Of a DNA stretch of 48,651 nucleotides, positions 1 to 8,173 are shown piece by piece. How positions within the stretch are numbered: the first letter of the stretch is position 1; each line of letters starts with the position of its first letter. The position numbers and the translations under genes are program-made. Where the stretch lies: NCBI GenBank assembly GCA_910588285.1, contig CAJUQB010000031.1, forward strand, positions 1 to 48,651. The letters are read 5' to 3'. The notes under the pieces were generated by a model, which saw nothing but the letters and a program-made list of their open reading frames with translations, was not told the DNA's origin and made no database searches. Origin of the DNA: an uncultured Lachnospiraceae bacterium. Lineage in GTDB: Bacteria; Bacillota; Clostridia; Lachnospirales; Lachnospiraceae.

Positions 1-84
1 TTTGTTTTAAATTAGGACAATAAAAAGATTTTAAATGAATCATACCGCCGAAAATGTTTATGCATGAACCAAGGTAAGTATAAG

Positions 85-1488
85 ATGAGCAGGAATATAG
101 ATGCCAGAGGATTTGAACAATATAAAAGGCTTGTAAAGTTTTTAGGCTCTGCCGCCATAATTTTAATAGAATGTGCTGTTTATTATCATGTATGGATGAA
201 TTGCTACAACAAAAATATGACGGAGGCCTTTTGGAAACGCGGTAACTGGTTAATTGTTGGAGAATATCTGATTATATTGCTTTTTCTGCTTAAAATGTAT
301 GGTGGCCTGAAGGTTGGAATATATAAATATTGGAATCTGGTATATTCGCATATGATAGCCCTCCTCGTTGTAAACGTTTTTGCTTATGTGCAGGTAGTGC
401 TTTTTGATAAGAGAATCCATAACCCTGCCGCACTTATTGTCATGACATTTGTCGATTTTTTATTAGTGCTGGTGTGGGCAAAGATGTTTAAATATATATA
501 TACGTTCTTTTTCCCGCAAAAAAAGCTGCTGCTGATCTATGAGAATACCTCCCTGTTTCATTTGATTCATCGAATTGGTGAACGAGAAGACAAGTATGAG
601 ATTACGGATATGGTGTCAGTGGATGAGGGAATTGACAAGATCATGATGCGTGCACAATATTTTGATGGGATAATTATTGGCGACATATCGGCACAGCTTC
701 GGAATCAGTTGGTTAAAATTTGCTATGAAAAAAATATCCGTAGTTACACAGTGCCCAAGGTTAGTGATATTTTGCTGCGAAGCTCTGTGGAACTAAATAT
801 TTTTGATTCACCACTATATCTTTCGCGCAATACATATGGACTGGCCTGGGATCAAGAGGTGGTCAAGCGTGCATTAGATCTGATGGTATCTGGTTTAATG
901 CTCCTTCTGACCAGTCCCTTTATGGGGATAATTGCTCTGTTAATAAAAAGTACGGATCATGGTCCGGTATTGTATAAGCAGATCCGTCTGACAAAAGATG
1001 GACGTAAGTTTTCCATTTACAAGTTCCGGACAATGGTCATAGATGCCGAGAAGATCAGCGGGCCGGTGAAGGCTGGCGACAAGGACCCGCGTGTGCTGCC
1101 AATCGGACATTTCCTGCGTGCTACAAGGCTTGATGAATTGCCGCAGCTGATCAATATTCTGAAGGGTGATATGAGCCTGGTCGGCCCGCGTCCGGAACGT
1201 CCGGAATTAGAAGCGGTTATTGTTAAAAATATTCCGGAATTTAAGTACCGTTTGAAGGTTAAGGCAGGGCTGACAGGATATGCCCAGATATATGGGCGAT
1301 ACTGTACAACCAGCTATGATAAGCTGAAACTGGATTTGACATATATTCGCAACTATTCTATTTGGATGGATTTAAAACTGGTTTTGATGACGCCCAAGGT
1401 TCTTTTTATGAAGGAATCCACAGACGGTTTCGAAGATGGCCTATGGGAAGACCCGGCGCTTATTGATCCGGAAGAAAAGAATGATTAG
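85..1488 (+). CDS. Polyprenyl-phosphate sugar-1-phosphate transferase, WbaP/CpsE type (initiates locus 1 polysaccharide)
   Basis: Membrane enzyme expected to move a sugar-1-phosphate from a nucleotide sugar to undecaprenyl phosphate, the first step of polysaccharide assembly. The N-terminal third has about four hydrophobic segments (roughly residues 20-145), then a Rossmann-like linker, then the catalytic bacterial sugar transferase domain (last 200 residues). That domain shows YKFRTMV, the catalytic Asp-Glu in RLDELPQL (about D350/E351), VGPRPERPE and KAGLTGYAQIYGRY. Length is normal for the long family members. I prefer the ATG at 85, preceded by AAGGT ten bases upstream, over the ATG at 64, which has no visible RBS. 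It is the first gene of a tightly spaced operon. The upstream promoter is not in the window. The sugar substrate cannot be read from sequence. Confidence 0.93.
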   Translation: MSRNIDARGFEQYKRLVKFLGSAAIILIECAVYYHVWMNCYNKNMTEAFWKRGNWLIVGEYLIILLFLLKMYGGLKVGIYKYWNLVYSHMIALLVVNVFAYVQVVLFDKRIHNPAALIVMTFVDFLLVLVWAKMFKYIYTFFFPQKKLLLIYENTSLFHLIHRIGEREDKYEITDMVSVDEGIDKIMMRAQYFDGIIIGDISAQLRNQLVKICYEKNIRSYTVPKVSDILLRSSVELNIFDSPLYLSRNTYGLAWDQEVVKRALDLMVSGLMLLLTSPFMGIIALLIKSTDHGPVLYKQIRLTKDGRKFSIYKFRTMVIDAEKISGPVKAGDKDPRVLPIGHFLRATRLDELPQLINILKGDMSLVGPRPERPELEAVIVKNIPEFKYRLKVKAGLTGYAQIYGRYCTTSYDKLKLDLTYIRNYSIWMDLKLVLMTPKVLFMKESTDGFEDGLWEDPALIDPEEKND

Positions 1489-1497
1489 GGGGATGAT

Positions 1498-2517
1498 ATG
1501 AACAAAGTTTTGACAATTGTTGTGCCCACCTACAATGCTGAAAAATATTTAAGGACAAATTTGGAATCCTTTTGTATAAAAGAAATTATGGCAGATATAG
1601 AGGTATTGGTGGTGAATGACGGCTCCACAGACCAGTCCCTCCATATTGCAGAGGAATATGCCGCACGATACCCGGATACATATCGTGTGCTGACAAAAGA
1701 AAACGGCGGACACGGCTCCGGTATTAACTATGGAATCCAGTATGCAGCAGGAGAATATTTCAAGGTAGTTGACGCAGATGACTGGGTATCGGAACAGCAC
1801 TTTCGACGTCTTGTACGGACATTGAAAACATATAAGGCTGACATTGTGTACTCAGGTTTTTTGTGGGCATATGATAATGGGACAGGTGATATAAGCACCT
1901 TTAAAACAAAACCCGAAATAAAAAAGCCCTTTGCCGGCGTGGAATATAATAAAGTGTATTCCTTTGATGAGGTCAGCGATCGGCTCTATGTAAAGATGCA
2001 TAATATGACGATACGCACCGCTATTCTGAAAGAGCATAACATTCACATGGATGAGGGCTGTTATTATGTGGACACAGAATACATTACATACCCCATTCCA
2101 TATGTAGAGACCATATGCTTTGCAAAGGGGTATGTATATATGTACCGAATCGGGCGTGGCGGTCAGAGTATCAGCCTTGAAAAAATGCAGAAAAACGAAG
2201 CAAACTATGACAAGGTGCTGAAGGCTTTGATTCAATTTTATCAAAATCTGGGAAAAGATATTCCGTGTTCCAGTGCAAAAAAAGATTATTTGGCAGGAAT
2301 GATTGCACGGGTGGTGGCCGGTAAGATGAAAATTGCCTTAAGCCTCCCCGCAAACCGTCAGCAAAAGAAAAAAATGCAAGCTTATGATAATCACCTAAAA
2401 AAAATATGCCCGGATGTTTATTATAAAAATATAAACTGGGCTGTTGAGGCTTTGCGTAAGAGTCATTACAGAATGTACGCGATAGGAAGTTTTTGTGTAA
2501 GAAAAAGGTATTTATGA
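1498..2517 (+). CDS. Glycosyltransferase family 2
   Basis: Cytoplasmic inverting GT-A glycosyltransferase that adds a sugar to the growing lipid-linked chain. The N-terminus has the GT2 nucleotide-binding start (IVVPTYNAEKYL, residues 6-17), VVNDGSTD near residue 38 and a DADDW metal-binding motif at about residues 92-96. The C-terminal third is basic and may associate with the membrane. The gene lies 9 bases after the initiating transferase, with AGGGGG as RBS, so it is a natural candidate for the second sugar of the repeat. Donor and linkage are not predictable. Length of 339 residues is typical. Confidence 0.9.
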   Translation: MNKVLTIVVPTYNAEKYLRTNLESFCIKEIMADIEVLVVNDGSTDQSLHIAEEYAARYPDTYRVLTKENGGHGSGINYGIQYAAGEYFKVVDADDWVSEQHFRRLVRTLKTYKADIVYSGFLWAYDNGTGDISTFKTKPEIKKPFAGVEYNKVYSFDEVSDRLYVKMHNMTIRTAILKEHNIHMDEGCYYVDTEYITYPIPYVETICFAKGYVYMYRIGRGGQSISLEKMQKNEANYDKVLKALIQFYQNLGKDIPCSSAKKDYLAGMIARVVAGKMKIALSLPANRQQKKKMQAYDNHLKKICPDVYYKNINWAVEALRKSHYRMYAIGSFCVRKRYL

Positions 2518-2529
2518 AAAGAGGTAACT

Positions 2530-3321
2530 ATGATCGAGACAACGACGAAGAGAATTCAGGCTTTTATGTATTATCGCCCGTTATTCTATCAGTTGGTACT
2601 AAAAGATGTCAGATTAAAATATCGAAGAAGCTTTTTGGGATATATCTGGAGCATTTTGAACCCATTAATGATTATGTGTATCATGGTGATTGTTTTTTCA
2701 CAAATGTTCCGCTGGGATTTGGAAAACTATCCCGTGTATTTGATTGTCGGACAGACCATATTCAATTTTGTTTCCGAAGCATCGCAGCAGGCAATGTGGT
2801 CAATCACAGGAAATGCCGCATTACTGAAAAAAACATATGTTCCGAAATATATTTTCCCAATGTCAAAGGTTACAAGCTCGCTTGTTAATTTGGTATTTTC
2901 ACTTGGAGCTATGGTCATCGTATTCGTTATATGCCATATCAGGCTGAATATATATATGCTTTTTATTCCGGTAATCCTATTCCAAGTATACGTTTTTGCC
3001 TTGGGCCTGGGATTTATTCTGGCACAGGGGGCCGTGTTTTTCAGAGATATCCAGTATATCTACGGCGCCTTCCTGACAGCCTGGACATATTTGACTCCCA
3101 TTTTCTACCCAATACAGAGCCTTCCCTTTCAGCTGATGTGGGGGATAAAGCATTTCAATCCATTATATTCCTATATCACGCAATTCAGAACCATTGTTCT
3201 GGAAGGGATATTTCCGGATCCCCGGTTAATTCTTTACGGGTGTGTAGTAGCAACTGCGTCCTTGGTTGTCGGCTGTGTTGTTTTTCTGAAAAATCAAGAT
3301 AAGTTTATTTTATATATATAG
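2530..3321 (+). CDS. Polysaccharide ABC transporter permease (Wzm/TagG-like)
   Basis: Inner-membrane half of an ABC-2 type exporter for lipid-linked polysaccharide or teichoic-acid-like polymer. It has 263 residues and about six hydrophobic helices. Near residue 30 it has the family amphipathic segment (KYRRSFLGYIWSILNPL), and it has a conserved aromatic stretch before the last helix (WTYLTPIFYPIQSLP). The start follows AGAGGT, and the ATP-binding partner follows directly. The pair indicates that locus 1 polymer is completed in the cytoplasm and exported whole. No Wzx or Wzy is visible in locus 1, which agrees with this. Neither wzm nor tagG can be chosen because the polymer class is unknown. 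Confidence 0.92.
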   Translation: MIETTTKRIQAFMYYRPLFYQLVLKDVRLKYRRSFLGYIWSILNPLMIMCIMVIVFSQMFRWDLENYPVYLIVGQTIFNFVSEASQQAMWSITGNAALLKKTYVPKYIFPMSKVTSSLVNLVFSLGAMVIVFVICHIRLNIYMLFIPVILFQVYVFALGLGFILAQGAVFFRDIQYIYGAFLTAWTYLTPIFYPIQSLPFQLMWGIKHFNPLYSYITQFRTIVLEGIFPDPRLILYGCVVATASLVVGCVVFLKNQDKFILYI

Positions 3322-3333
3322 ATGGGAGAAGCT

Positions 3334-4086
3334 ATGAACCAGCAAGAGAAGGAATTTGCCGTAGTGGTAGAACATGCTACCGTCCGGTTTAATATGGCAT
3401 CGGAACGGATTACCGATTTAAAGGAATATTTTGTAAAATTTATAAAACGGGAATTAATGTTTAAAGAGTTCCTGGCTTTAAAGGATATTAGCCTTAAGGT
3501 GAAAAAAGGAGAAGCATGGGGGATTATCGGAACAAATGGTTCTGGAAAATCCACTTTATTGAAGCTGATATGCGGAATTTTAAAACCATATAAGGGTTCT
3601 GTGGAAATGACCGGAACGGTTGCACCGCTGATTGAACTGGGCGCAGGCTTTGATGGAGATCTTACAGCACGGGAAAATATCTTTTTAAATGGCGCCGTAC
3701 TTGGATATAATAAGAAATTTATGACAGAATATTTTGATGAAATTGTTGAATTTGCAGAACTGCAGAATTTCCTTGATATACCAATAAAAAATTATTCATC
3801 CGGTATGGCGGCCAGATTAGGCTTTGCAATAGCAACAATTGTGCGGCCGGACATCTTGATTTGTGATGAAGTGCTGGCTGTGGGAGATTATGCGTTTCAG
3901 AACAAATGTGAAAAAAGAATGGAGGATATGAGAAAGCAGGGGACAACTCTGCTGTATGTATCACATTCCATTGAATCGGTAAAAAGTGTATGTGATCATG
4001 CACTGTGGCTTGACCATGGCAATCAAAAAATGAAAGGCGATGCAGAAACAGTCTGTGACGCTTATATTTCGGCTCTGTGTGGTTGA
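3334..4086 (+). CDS. Polysaccharide ABC transporter ATP-binding protein (Wzt/TagH-like, no C-terminal binding domain)
   Basis: ATPase that drives export with the adjoining permease. Walker A GTNGSGKST is at about residues 66-74, the ABC signature YSSGMAARLG at about 154-163, and Walker B ILICDEVLAVGD contains D178/E179. The protein is about 250 residues and stops just after the ATPase domain. It therefore lacks the extra C-terminal carbohydrate-binding domain found in Wzt proteins that recognise a capped chain end. I chose the ATG at 3334 because GGGAG lies 5 bases before it. The upstream ATG at 3322 directly abuts the permease stop codon. It ends near the start of the next gene, so translation is probably coupled. 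Confidence 0.93.
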   Translation: MNQQEKEFAVVVEHATVRFNMASERITDLKEYFVKFIKRELMFKEFLALKDISLKVKKGEAWGIIGTNGSGKSTLLKLICGILKPYKGSVEMTGTVAPLIELGAGFDGDLTARENIFLNGAVLGYNKKFMTEYFDEIVEFAELQNFLDIPIKNYSSGMAARLGFAIATIVRPDILICDEVLAVGDYAFQNKCEKRMEDMRKQGTTLLYVSHSIESVKSVCDHALWLDHGNQKMKGDAETVCDAYISALCG

Positions 4087-4094
4087 GAAGCAAA

Positions 4095-5261
4095 ATGTTT
4101 AAGAAAATCAAAAATCGTATGGGAAATATCTACAGGCACTATTTGGTGTCCATACGCAATTATGTAAAAGACAAGCCTGCCTTGGGATGCATTTTGAAAA
4201 TTATTTTACGAATTCCGACAAAAGAATTTCGGGAGTATGTCGCAAGGTATGTTCCGACACGAACGATAGACGGCTATCCCTGTAGAACCAGAAATTTAAG
4301 GGTAGCATCTCTGGGCGATGAAAATCCAAATCGCCTGATTCTATATCTGGAACGGGACTCGGGGTCCGGCGGTTTTTGCGCTGAGTGGATCTATTGGTTA
4401 AACCGCTTAGCCTTTGCAGACGGAATCGGTGCCTCCTTTTGTATCAATTGGACATCAAGCCAATTTTATAAAGAGAAGGAAAACGTAAGCAATACGAATA
4501 ATATATTTGAATATTATTTTCAGCAGCCGGGCCGAATAAAAGTAAAAGAAGCCCTTAAGAGTAAAAATGTCATCTTTGATGCCAATATTGCTGATTATGG
4601 CTATTATGATATATTTGCACCTGGCAGATCGGATGATTATAAAATGCAGCTGTCAGATATGGAAGCTATGGGGGTACTGCAGGGAAAATATATCCACCTG
4701 AAGGAAGGCCTTGCCGTGGAAATAGACAAGGAGATCAGGGATTTGATGGGAAATGAAAAGGTATTAGCAGTTCATGCACGAGGGGCAGATGCGAATATCC
4801 CATATAATAACCATCCCATTCCTGTTTCAGCAGCGGTATATATAGAAAAGGCCAAACGGGAGGCCCGCAGGATTGGCGCGGATAAGATATTTCTGGCTAC
4901 GGATGACAATACTATTTTAAAAAAATTCCTTACGGAGTTTGGAGAGAAGCTATTATATTACAAGGATGTTGAAAGGTCAGACGGCCTTAGAATGAACTGC
5001 TATGGAGAACGCGCCCGCAGGCTGCATCATTATCATCTGGGAAGGGAAATTATTCGAGATGTGTATACAATGGCTCACTGCCATGGGTTTGTGTGCAGCA
5101 ATTCCTATGTCAGCTATGTAGTGCAAATTGTAAAAAAATCTCTGAATCAGAATTTCGAAGCCTTGCATTGTATTCATACAGACTTCCGAAAAAAAGGATG
5201 GAATCTGACAGATCCGAATACAGTCCGAAGGGTGGAAGAAATATGGAACAAAGAATTATAG
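4095..5261 (+). CDS. FUT8/NodZ-like glycosyltransferase, predicted fucosyltransferase, paralogue 1
   Basis: The protein resembles GT-B fucosyltransferases of the FUT8/NodZ (GT23) type in its C-terminal half: VHARGAD at about residues 226-232, HPI at 240-242, then IFLATDD at 265-271, and FVCSNSYVS near residue 335. In FUT8 the order is HVRRTDK, FHPI, VYLATDD and a TFSSQ-like segment. The first Arg is kept, while the second Arg of FUT8 is Gly. The N-terminal half (GGFCAEWIYWLNRL, EYYFQQPGR) is shared with the paralogue at 10003. The GDP-fucose genes gmd and fcl follow at once, which supports a fucosyl donor, though an unusual GDP-sugar is possible. The ATG at 4095 is preferred; an upstream GTG at 4077 would overlap the ABC gene. 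Linkage and acceptor are unknown. Confidence 0.72.
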   Translation: MFKKIKNRMGNIYRHYLVSIRNYVKDKPALGCILKIILRIPTKEFREYVARYVPTRTIDGYPCRTRNLRVASLGDENPNRLILYLERDSGSGGFCAEWIYWLNRLAFADGIGASFCINWTSSQFYKEKENVSNTNNIFEYYFQQPGRIKVKEALKSKNVIFDANIADYGYYDIFAPGRSDDYKMQLSDMEAMGVLQGKYIHLKEGLAVEIDKEIRDLMGNEKVLAVHARGADANIPYNNHPIPVSAAVYIEKAKREARRIGADKIFLATDDNTILKKFLTEFGEKLLYYKDVERSDGLRMNCYGERARRLHHYHLGREIIRDVYTMAHCHGFVCSNSYVSYVVQIVKKSLNQNFEALHCIHTDFRKKGWNLTDPNTVRRVEEIWNKEL

Positions 5262-5317
5262 GGACAAAAGCTTAAGGATGGGAATTGCATCGGAATATAT
5301 TTCGGAAAGGAGTTCAA

Positions 5318-6352
5318 ATGAAAAAAGCGCTTATAACAGGGGTAACAGGCCAGGATGGCAGCTTCTTAGCAGAGCTTTTGCTGGAAAAAGGATATGAGGT
5401 CCATGGCATGACAAGGCGGGCCTCCATCGCTAATACGGCACGAATTGATCATTTAATGCATAATAAGGAACTGACCTTACATGATGGTGATCTCACTGAT
5501 ACCAGCAGTCTTATGCGTATTATAAATCTTATCAAGCCGGATGAAATATATAATCTGGCAGCCCAAAGCCATGTTCAGGTAAGCTTTGATGTGCCGGAAT
5601 ATTCCGGGGATGTTGATGCGCTCGGCGTGCTTCGTATTTTGGAAACGGTGAGAATGTTGGGCTTAAAAGATATCTGCCGTATTTATCAGGCTTCCACATC
5701 AGAATTATTTGGCAAGGTGGAAGAGATCCCGCAAAAGGAGACTACGCCATTTCACCCATACAGCCCTTATGCCGTTGCAAAGCAATATGGCTTCTGGATC
5801 GTCAAGGAATATCGGGACGCCTATCATATGTATGCAGTAAACGGTATATTGTTTAATCACGAATCAGAACGGCGCGGCGAGAACTTTGTCACAAGAAAAA
5901 TTTCTTTAGCAGTTGGAAGAATTGCATGCGGCCTGCAGGACAAGCTGTATCTGGGGAATTTGGACTCCCTGCGAGATTGGGGGTATGCAAAGGATTATGT
6001 TGAATGCATGTGGCTGATGCTTCAGCAGGACAAACCGGATGATTTCGTTATTGCTACCGGTGAGCAGCATACAGTCCGGGATTTTGTCACAAGGGCGTTT
6101 CGGATTGTTGGAATTGACATCGAATGGACAGGCTCCGGTATTGATGAAAAGGGTATCAACAGCAAGACAGGAAAGGTGCTTGTTGAAGTGAATGAAAAAT
6201 GGTTCCGTCCTACCGATGTGGATAACCTCTGGGGGGATCCGACAAAGGCAAAGACCATTTTAGGATGGAATCCAAGGAAGACCAGCTATGATGAACTGAT
6301 CCGAATTATGGTAGAACATGATTTTGAACTTGCAAAAAAGGAAAAGATGTAA
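5318..6352 (+). CDS. gmd: GDP-mannose 4,6-dehydratase
   Basis: Extended SDR enzyme that converts GDP-D-mannose to GDP-4-keto-6-deoxy-D-mannose, the branch point to fucose, rhamnose, perosamine and colitose. NADP-binding ITGVTGQDGSF is at the N-terminus. The catalytic residues are visible as STSELFG (T127, E129) and YxxxK (Y151, K155). FNHESERRGENFVTRK is typical of this enzyme. At 344 residues it is full length. The start at 5318 follows AAAGGAG with 6-base spacing; the longer reading frame from 5285 begins with an unlikely TTG. Its product feeds Fcl, and possibly the 3-dehydratase-like protein encoded at 16773. Confidence 0.96.
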   Translation: MKKALITGVTGQDGSFLAELLLEKGYEVHGMTRRASIANTARIDHLMHNKELTLHDGDLTDTSSLMRIINLIKPDEIYNLAAQSHVQVSFDVPEYSGDVDALGVLRILETVRMLGLKDICRIYQASTSELFGKVEEIPQKETTPFHPYSPYAVAKQYGFWIVKEYRDAYHMYAVNGILFNHESERRGENFVTRKISLAVGRIACGLQDKLYLGNLDSLRDWGYAKDYVECMWLMLQQDKPDDFVIATGEQHTVRDFVTRAFRIVGIDIEWTGSGIDEKGINSKTGKVLVEVNEKWFRPTDVDNLWGDPTKAKTILGWNPRKTSYDELIRIMVEHDFELAKKEKM

Positions 6353-6356
6353 CGCT

Positions 6357-7286
6357 ATGGAAAAAAATGCAAAGATTTATGTTGCCGGACATACTGGGCT
6401 TGTTGGCAACGCGATTACACAGCAATTGCGGAACAAGGGATATGAGAATTTAATATTAAGAGCCCATAAGGAATTGGATCTGACGATCCAGACAGAGGTG
6501 CAGAGGTTTTTTGAAGACGAACGGCCGGATTACGTGTTTGTGGCGGCCGGGCTGGTTGGCGGTATTAAAGCGAATACTGAGGCCCCGGCTGATTTTTATT
6601 ATGTAAATATGCAAATTGCAAACAATATACTCTGGTCAGCGCATACTACCCATGTAAAAAAGCTGTTGTATCTGGGAAGTGCCTGTATGTACCCCAAAGA
6701 ATGTCCGCAGCCAATGCAGGAGGATTTGCTTCTTAAGGGGATTCCGGAATATACCAATGAGGGGTATGCTTTGGCAAAAATAGCCGGAGTCCGGCTCTGC
6801 AGCTATTTAAGAAGACAGTATGGCGATGATTTTATATCTTCCATACCTGCAAATGCATATGGAATAGGCGATTGCTTTGATCCCGAAAAATCACATGTCA
6901 TTCCGGCTTTGCTTTTCAAGTATCACGAAGCCAAGGTATCAGGCGCTGATAAGGTCGTCCTGTGGGGAACCGGCCAAGCGAAGCGGGAATTTATTAATAC
7001 CATTGATATCGCCAATTCCAGCATATTCCTAATGGAAAATTATTCGGGCGAAGAGACGATGAATGTTGGAACCGGAGAAGAAATCTCCATATTGGAATTA
7101 TCCCAGCTCATAAAAAAAATCGTAGGATTTGAAGGAGAAATCCTTTGTGATACCACAAAGCCGGACGGAATGCTCCGGCGCATGGTCGATTCGTCGAGAA
7201 TTCGGGAAATGGGCTGGCAGCCGGAGGTTACATTGGAGCAGGGATTGAGGGATTTGTATAAGGATTTCATGTCCCAAGAGAGGTGA
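6357..7286 (+). CDS. fcl: GDP-L-fucose synthase (GDP-4-keto-6-deoxymannose epimerase/reductase)
   Basis: Bifunctional SDR enzyme that epimerises C3 and C5 of GDP-4-keto-6-deoxymannose and reduces C4 to give GDP-L-fucose. It has IYVAGHTGLVGNAI at the N-terminus and AAGLVGGIKAN. LGSACMYPK carries the conserved S108 and C110, and YALAK gives Y137/K141. NAYGIGDCFDPEKSHVIPAL follows. The 309 residues match the family. The ATG at 6357 is used because it gives the standard N-terminus; a longer in-frame ATG at 6318 lies inside gmd. It is 4 bases from the gmd stop. A GDP-colitose synthase (ColC) role cannot be excluded, given the 3-dehydratase-like gene downstream, but the sequence reads as ordinary Fcl. 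Confidence 0.92.
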   Translation: MEKNAKIYVAGHTGLVGNAITQQLRNKGYENLILRAHKELDLTIQTEVQRFFEDERPDYVFVAAGLVGGIKANTEAPADFYYVNMQIANNILWSAHTTHVKKLLYLGSACMYPKECPQPMQEDLLLKGIPEYTNEGYALAKIAGVRLCSYLRRQYGDDFISSIPANAYGIGDCFDPEKSHVIPALLFKYHEAKVSGADKVVLWGTGQAKREFINTIDIANSSIFLMENYSGEETMNVGTGEEISILELSQLIKKIVGFEGEILCDTTKPDGMLRRMVDSSRIREMGWQPEVTLEQGLRDLYKDFMSQER

Positions 7287-7293
7287 ACTGTCT

Positions 7294-8139
7294 ATGATGA
7301 AAGAAACACCAAAAATAGCATTACCTTCCATTGGGTTTGGAACAGCTGATTTGGGTGATGCTGCGGAAATAGCAGCCTTTGCAGCATTAGAGCAAGGATA
7401 TCGCCTGATTGATACTGCGCGGGTATATGATAGTGAATTTGCAGTAGGACAGGCGCTAAAAAAGGCGCAAAAGGTATTAAATATACAGAGATCCCAGGTG
7501 GTAATCCAGACGAAGCTTTCACCTATCGTATCTGGCTATGATGAAACATTAGAGGATTTTGACAAATCCTTGGAAGCATTACAAACGGAATATGTTGATG
7601 TATATTTTATTCATTGGCCCGTGATACGAGGAAATGAAGATACATACCACAGGAAAAATATTGAAACATGGAAGGCATTTGAAAAATTATATTACGAAAA
7701 GAAAATACGGATGCTTGGTGTTTGTAATTTTTTGGAACGGCACTTAATTGATATATTTGAACAATGTGAAATAATGCCTGGAGTCCATCAATTGGAATTA
7801 CATCCGGGATATCAGCAAAGAGGATTAGTTGAGTTTTCAAGAAAACATCATATGTTAGTAGAAGCATGGTCGCCAATGGGGCGTGGTATATTAAATCAAT
7901 CAAAATTTATTTCTATGGCGGAAAAATATGAAAAAAATATAGGACAACTGGCGTTGCGTTGGTCTGTAGAAAAGGGATTTATACCACTGACACGTTCAAA
8001 GAGCAGCAGACATATGATGGCCAATAAGCAAATTTTTGATTTTTGTATATCAAAAAAAGATATTGCGGTTTTAGATGCGTTAAATTCAAACTTGGGATTT
8101 ATGGATATATGGAGCTATAAAAGACAGCAAATGTATTAA
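7294..8139 (+). CDS. Aldo/keto reductase
   Basis: NAD(P)H-dependent oxidoreductase with the AKR TIM-barrel tetrad visible: D40 and Y45 (LIDTARVYDSE), K74 (QTKL) and H107 (FIHWP). A cofactor-binding TRSKSSRHM segment lies near the C-terminus. At 281 residues it fits the small bacterial AKR family. It starts just after fcl with GAGGTGA as RBS and precedes a ThDP enzyme. By eye it is richer in AT than gmd and fcl, suggesting a different origin. The substrate is not known. Likely roles are reduction of a keto-sugar nucleotide or of an aldehyde made by the ThDP enzyme or aldolase downstream. Confidence 0.85.
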   Translation: MMKETPKIALPSIGFGTADLGDAAEIAAFAALEQGYRLIDTARVYDSEFAVGQALKKAQKVLNIQRSQVVIQTKLSPIVSGYDETLEDFDKSLEALQTEYVDVYFIHWPVIRGNEDTYHRKNIETWKAFEKLYYEKKIRMLGVCNFLERHLIDIFEQCEIMPGVHQLELHPGYQQRGLVEFSRKHHMLVEAWSPMGRGILNQSKFISMAEKYEKNIGQLALRWSVEKGFIPLTRSKSSRHMMANKQIFDFCISKKDIAVLDALNSNLGFMDIWSYKRQQMY

Positions 8140-8173
8140 ATAGAACCAATGATATAACCAGGGAGGTCAAATA

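Noticed and set aside
1..63. Possible promoter of locus 1 at the window start
   Set aside because: The stretch is AT-rich, but I see no pair of boxes with proper spacing. The real promoter is probably outside the window.
2493..3302. Overlapping + strand frames of 131 and 123 codons within the ABC permease gene
   Set aside because: They run in another frame of a gene with clear permease features and show no motif of their own.
4077..4094. GTG start that would extend the first FUT-like protein by six residues
   Set aside because: It overlaps the ABC gene and has no ribosome binding site; the ATG at 4095 is more likely.
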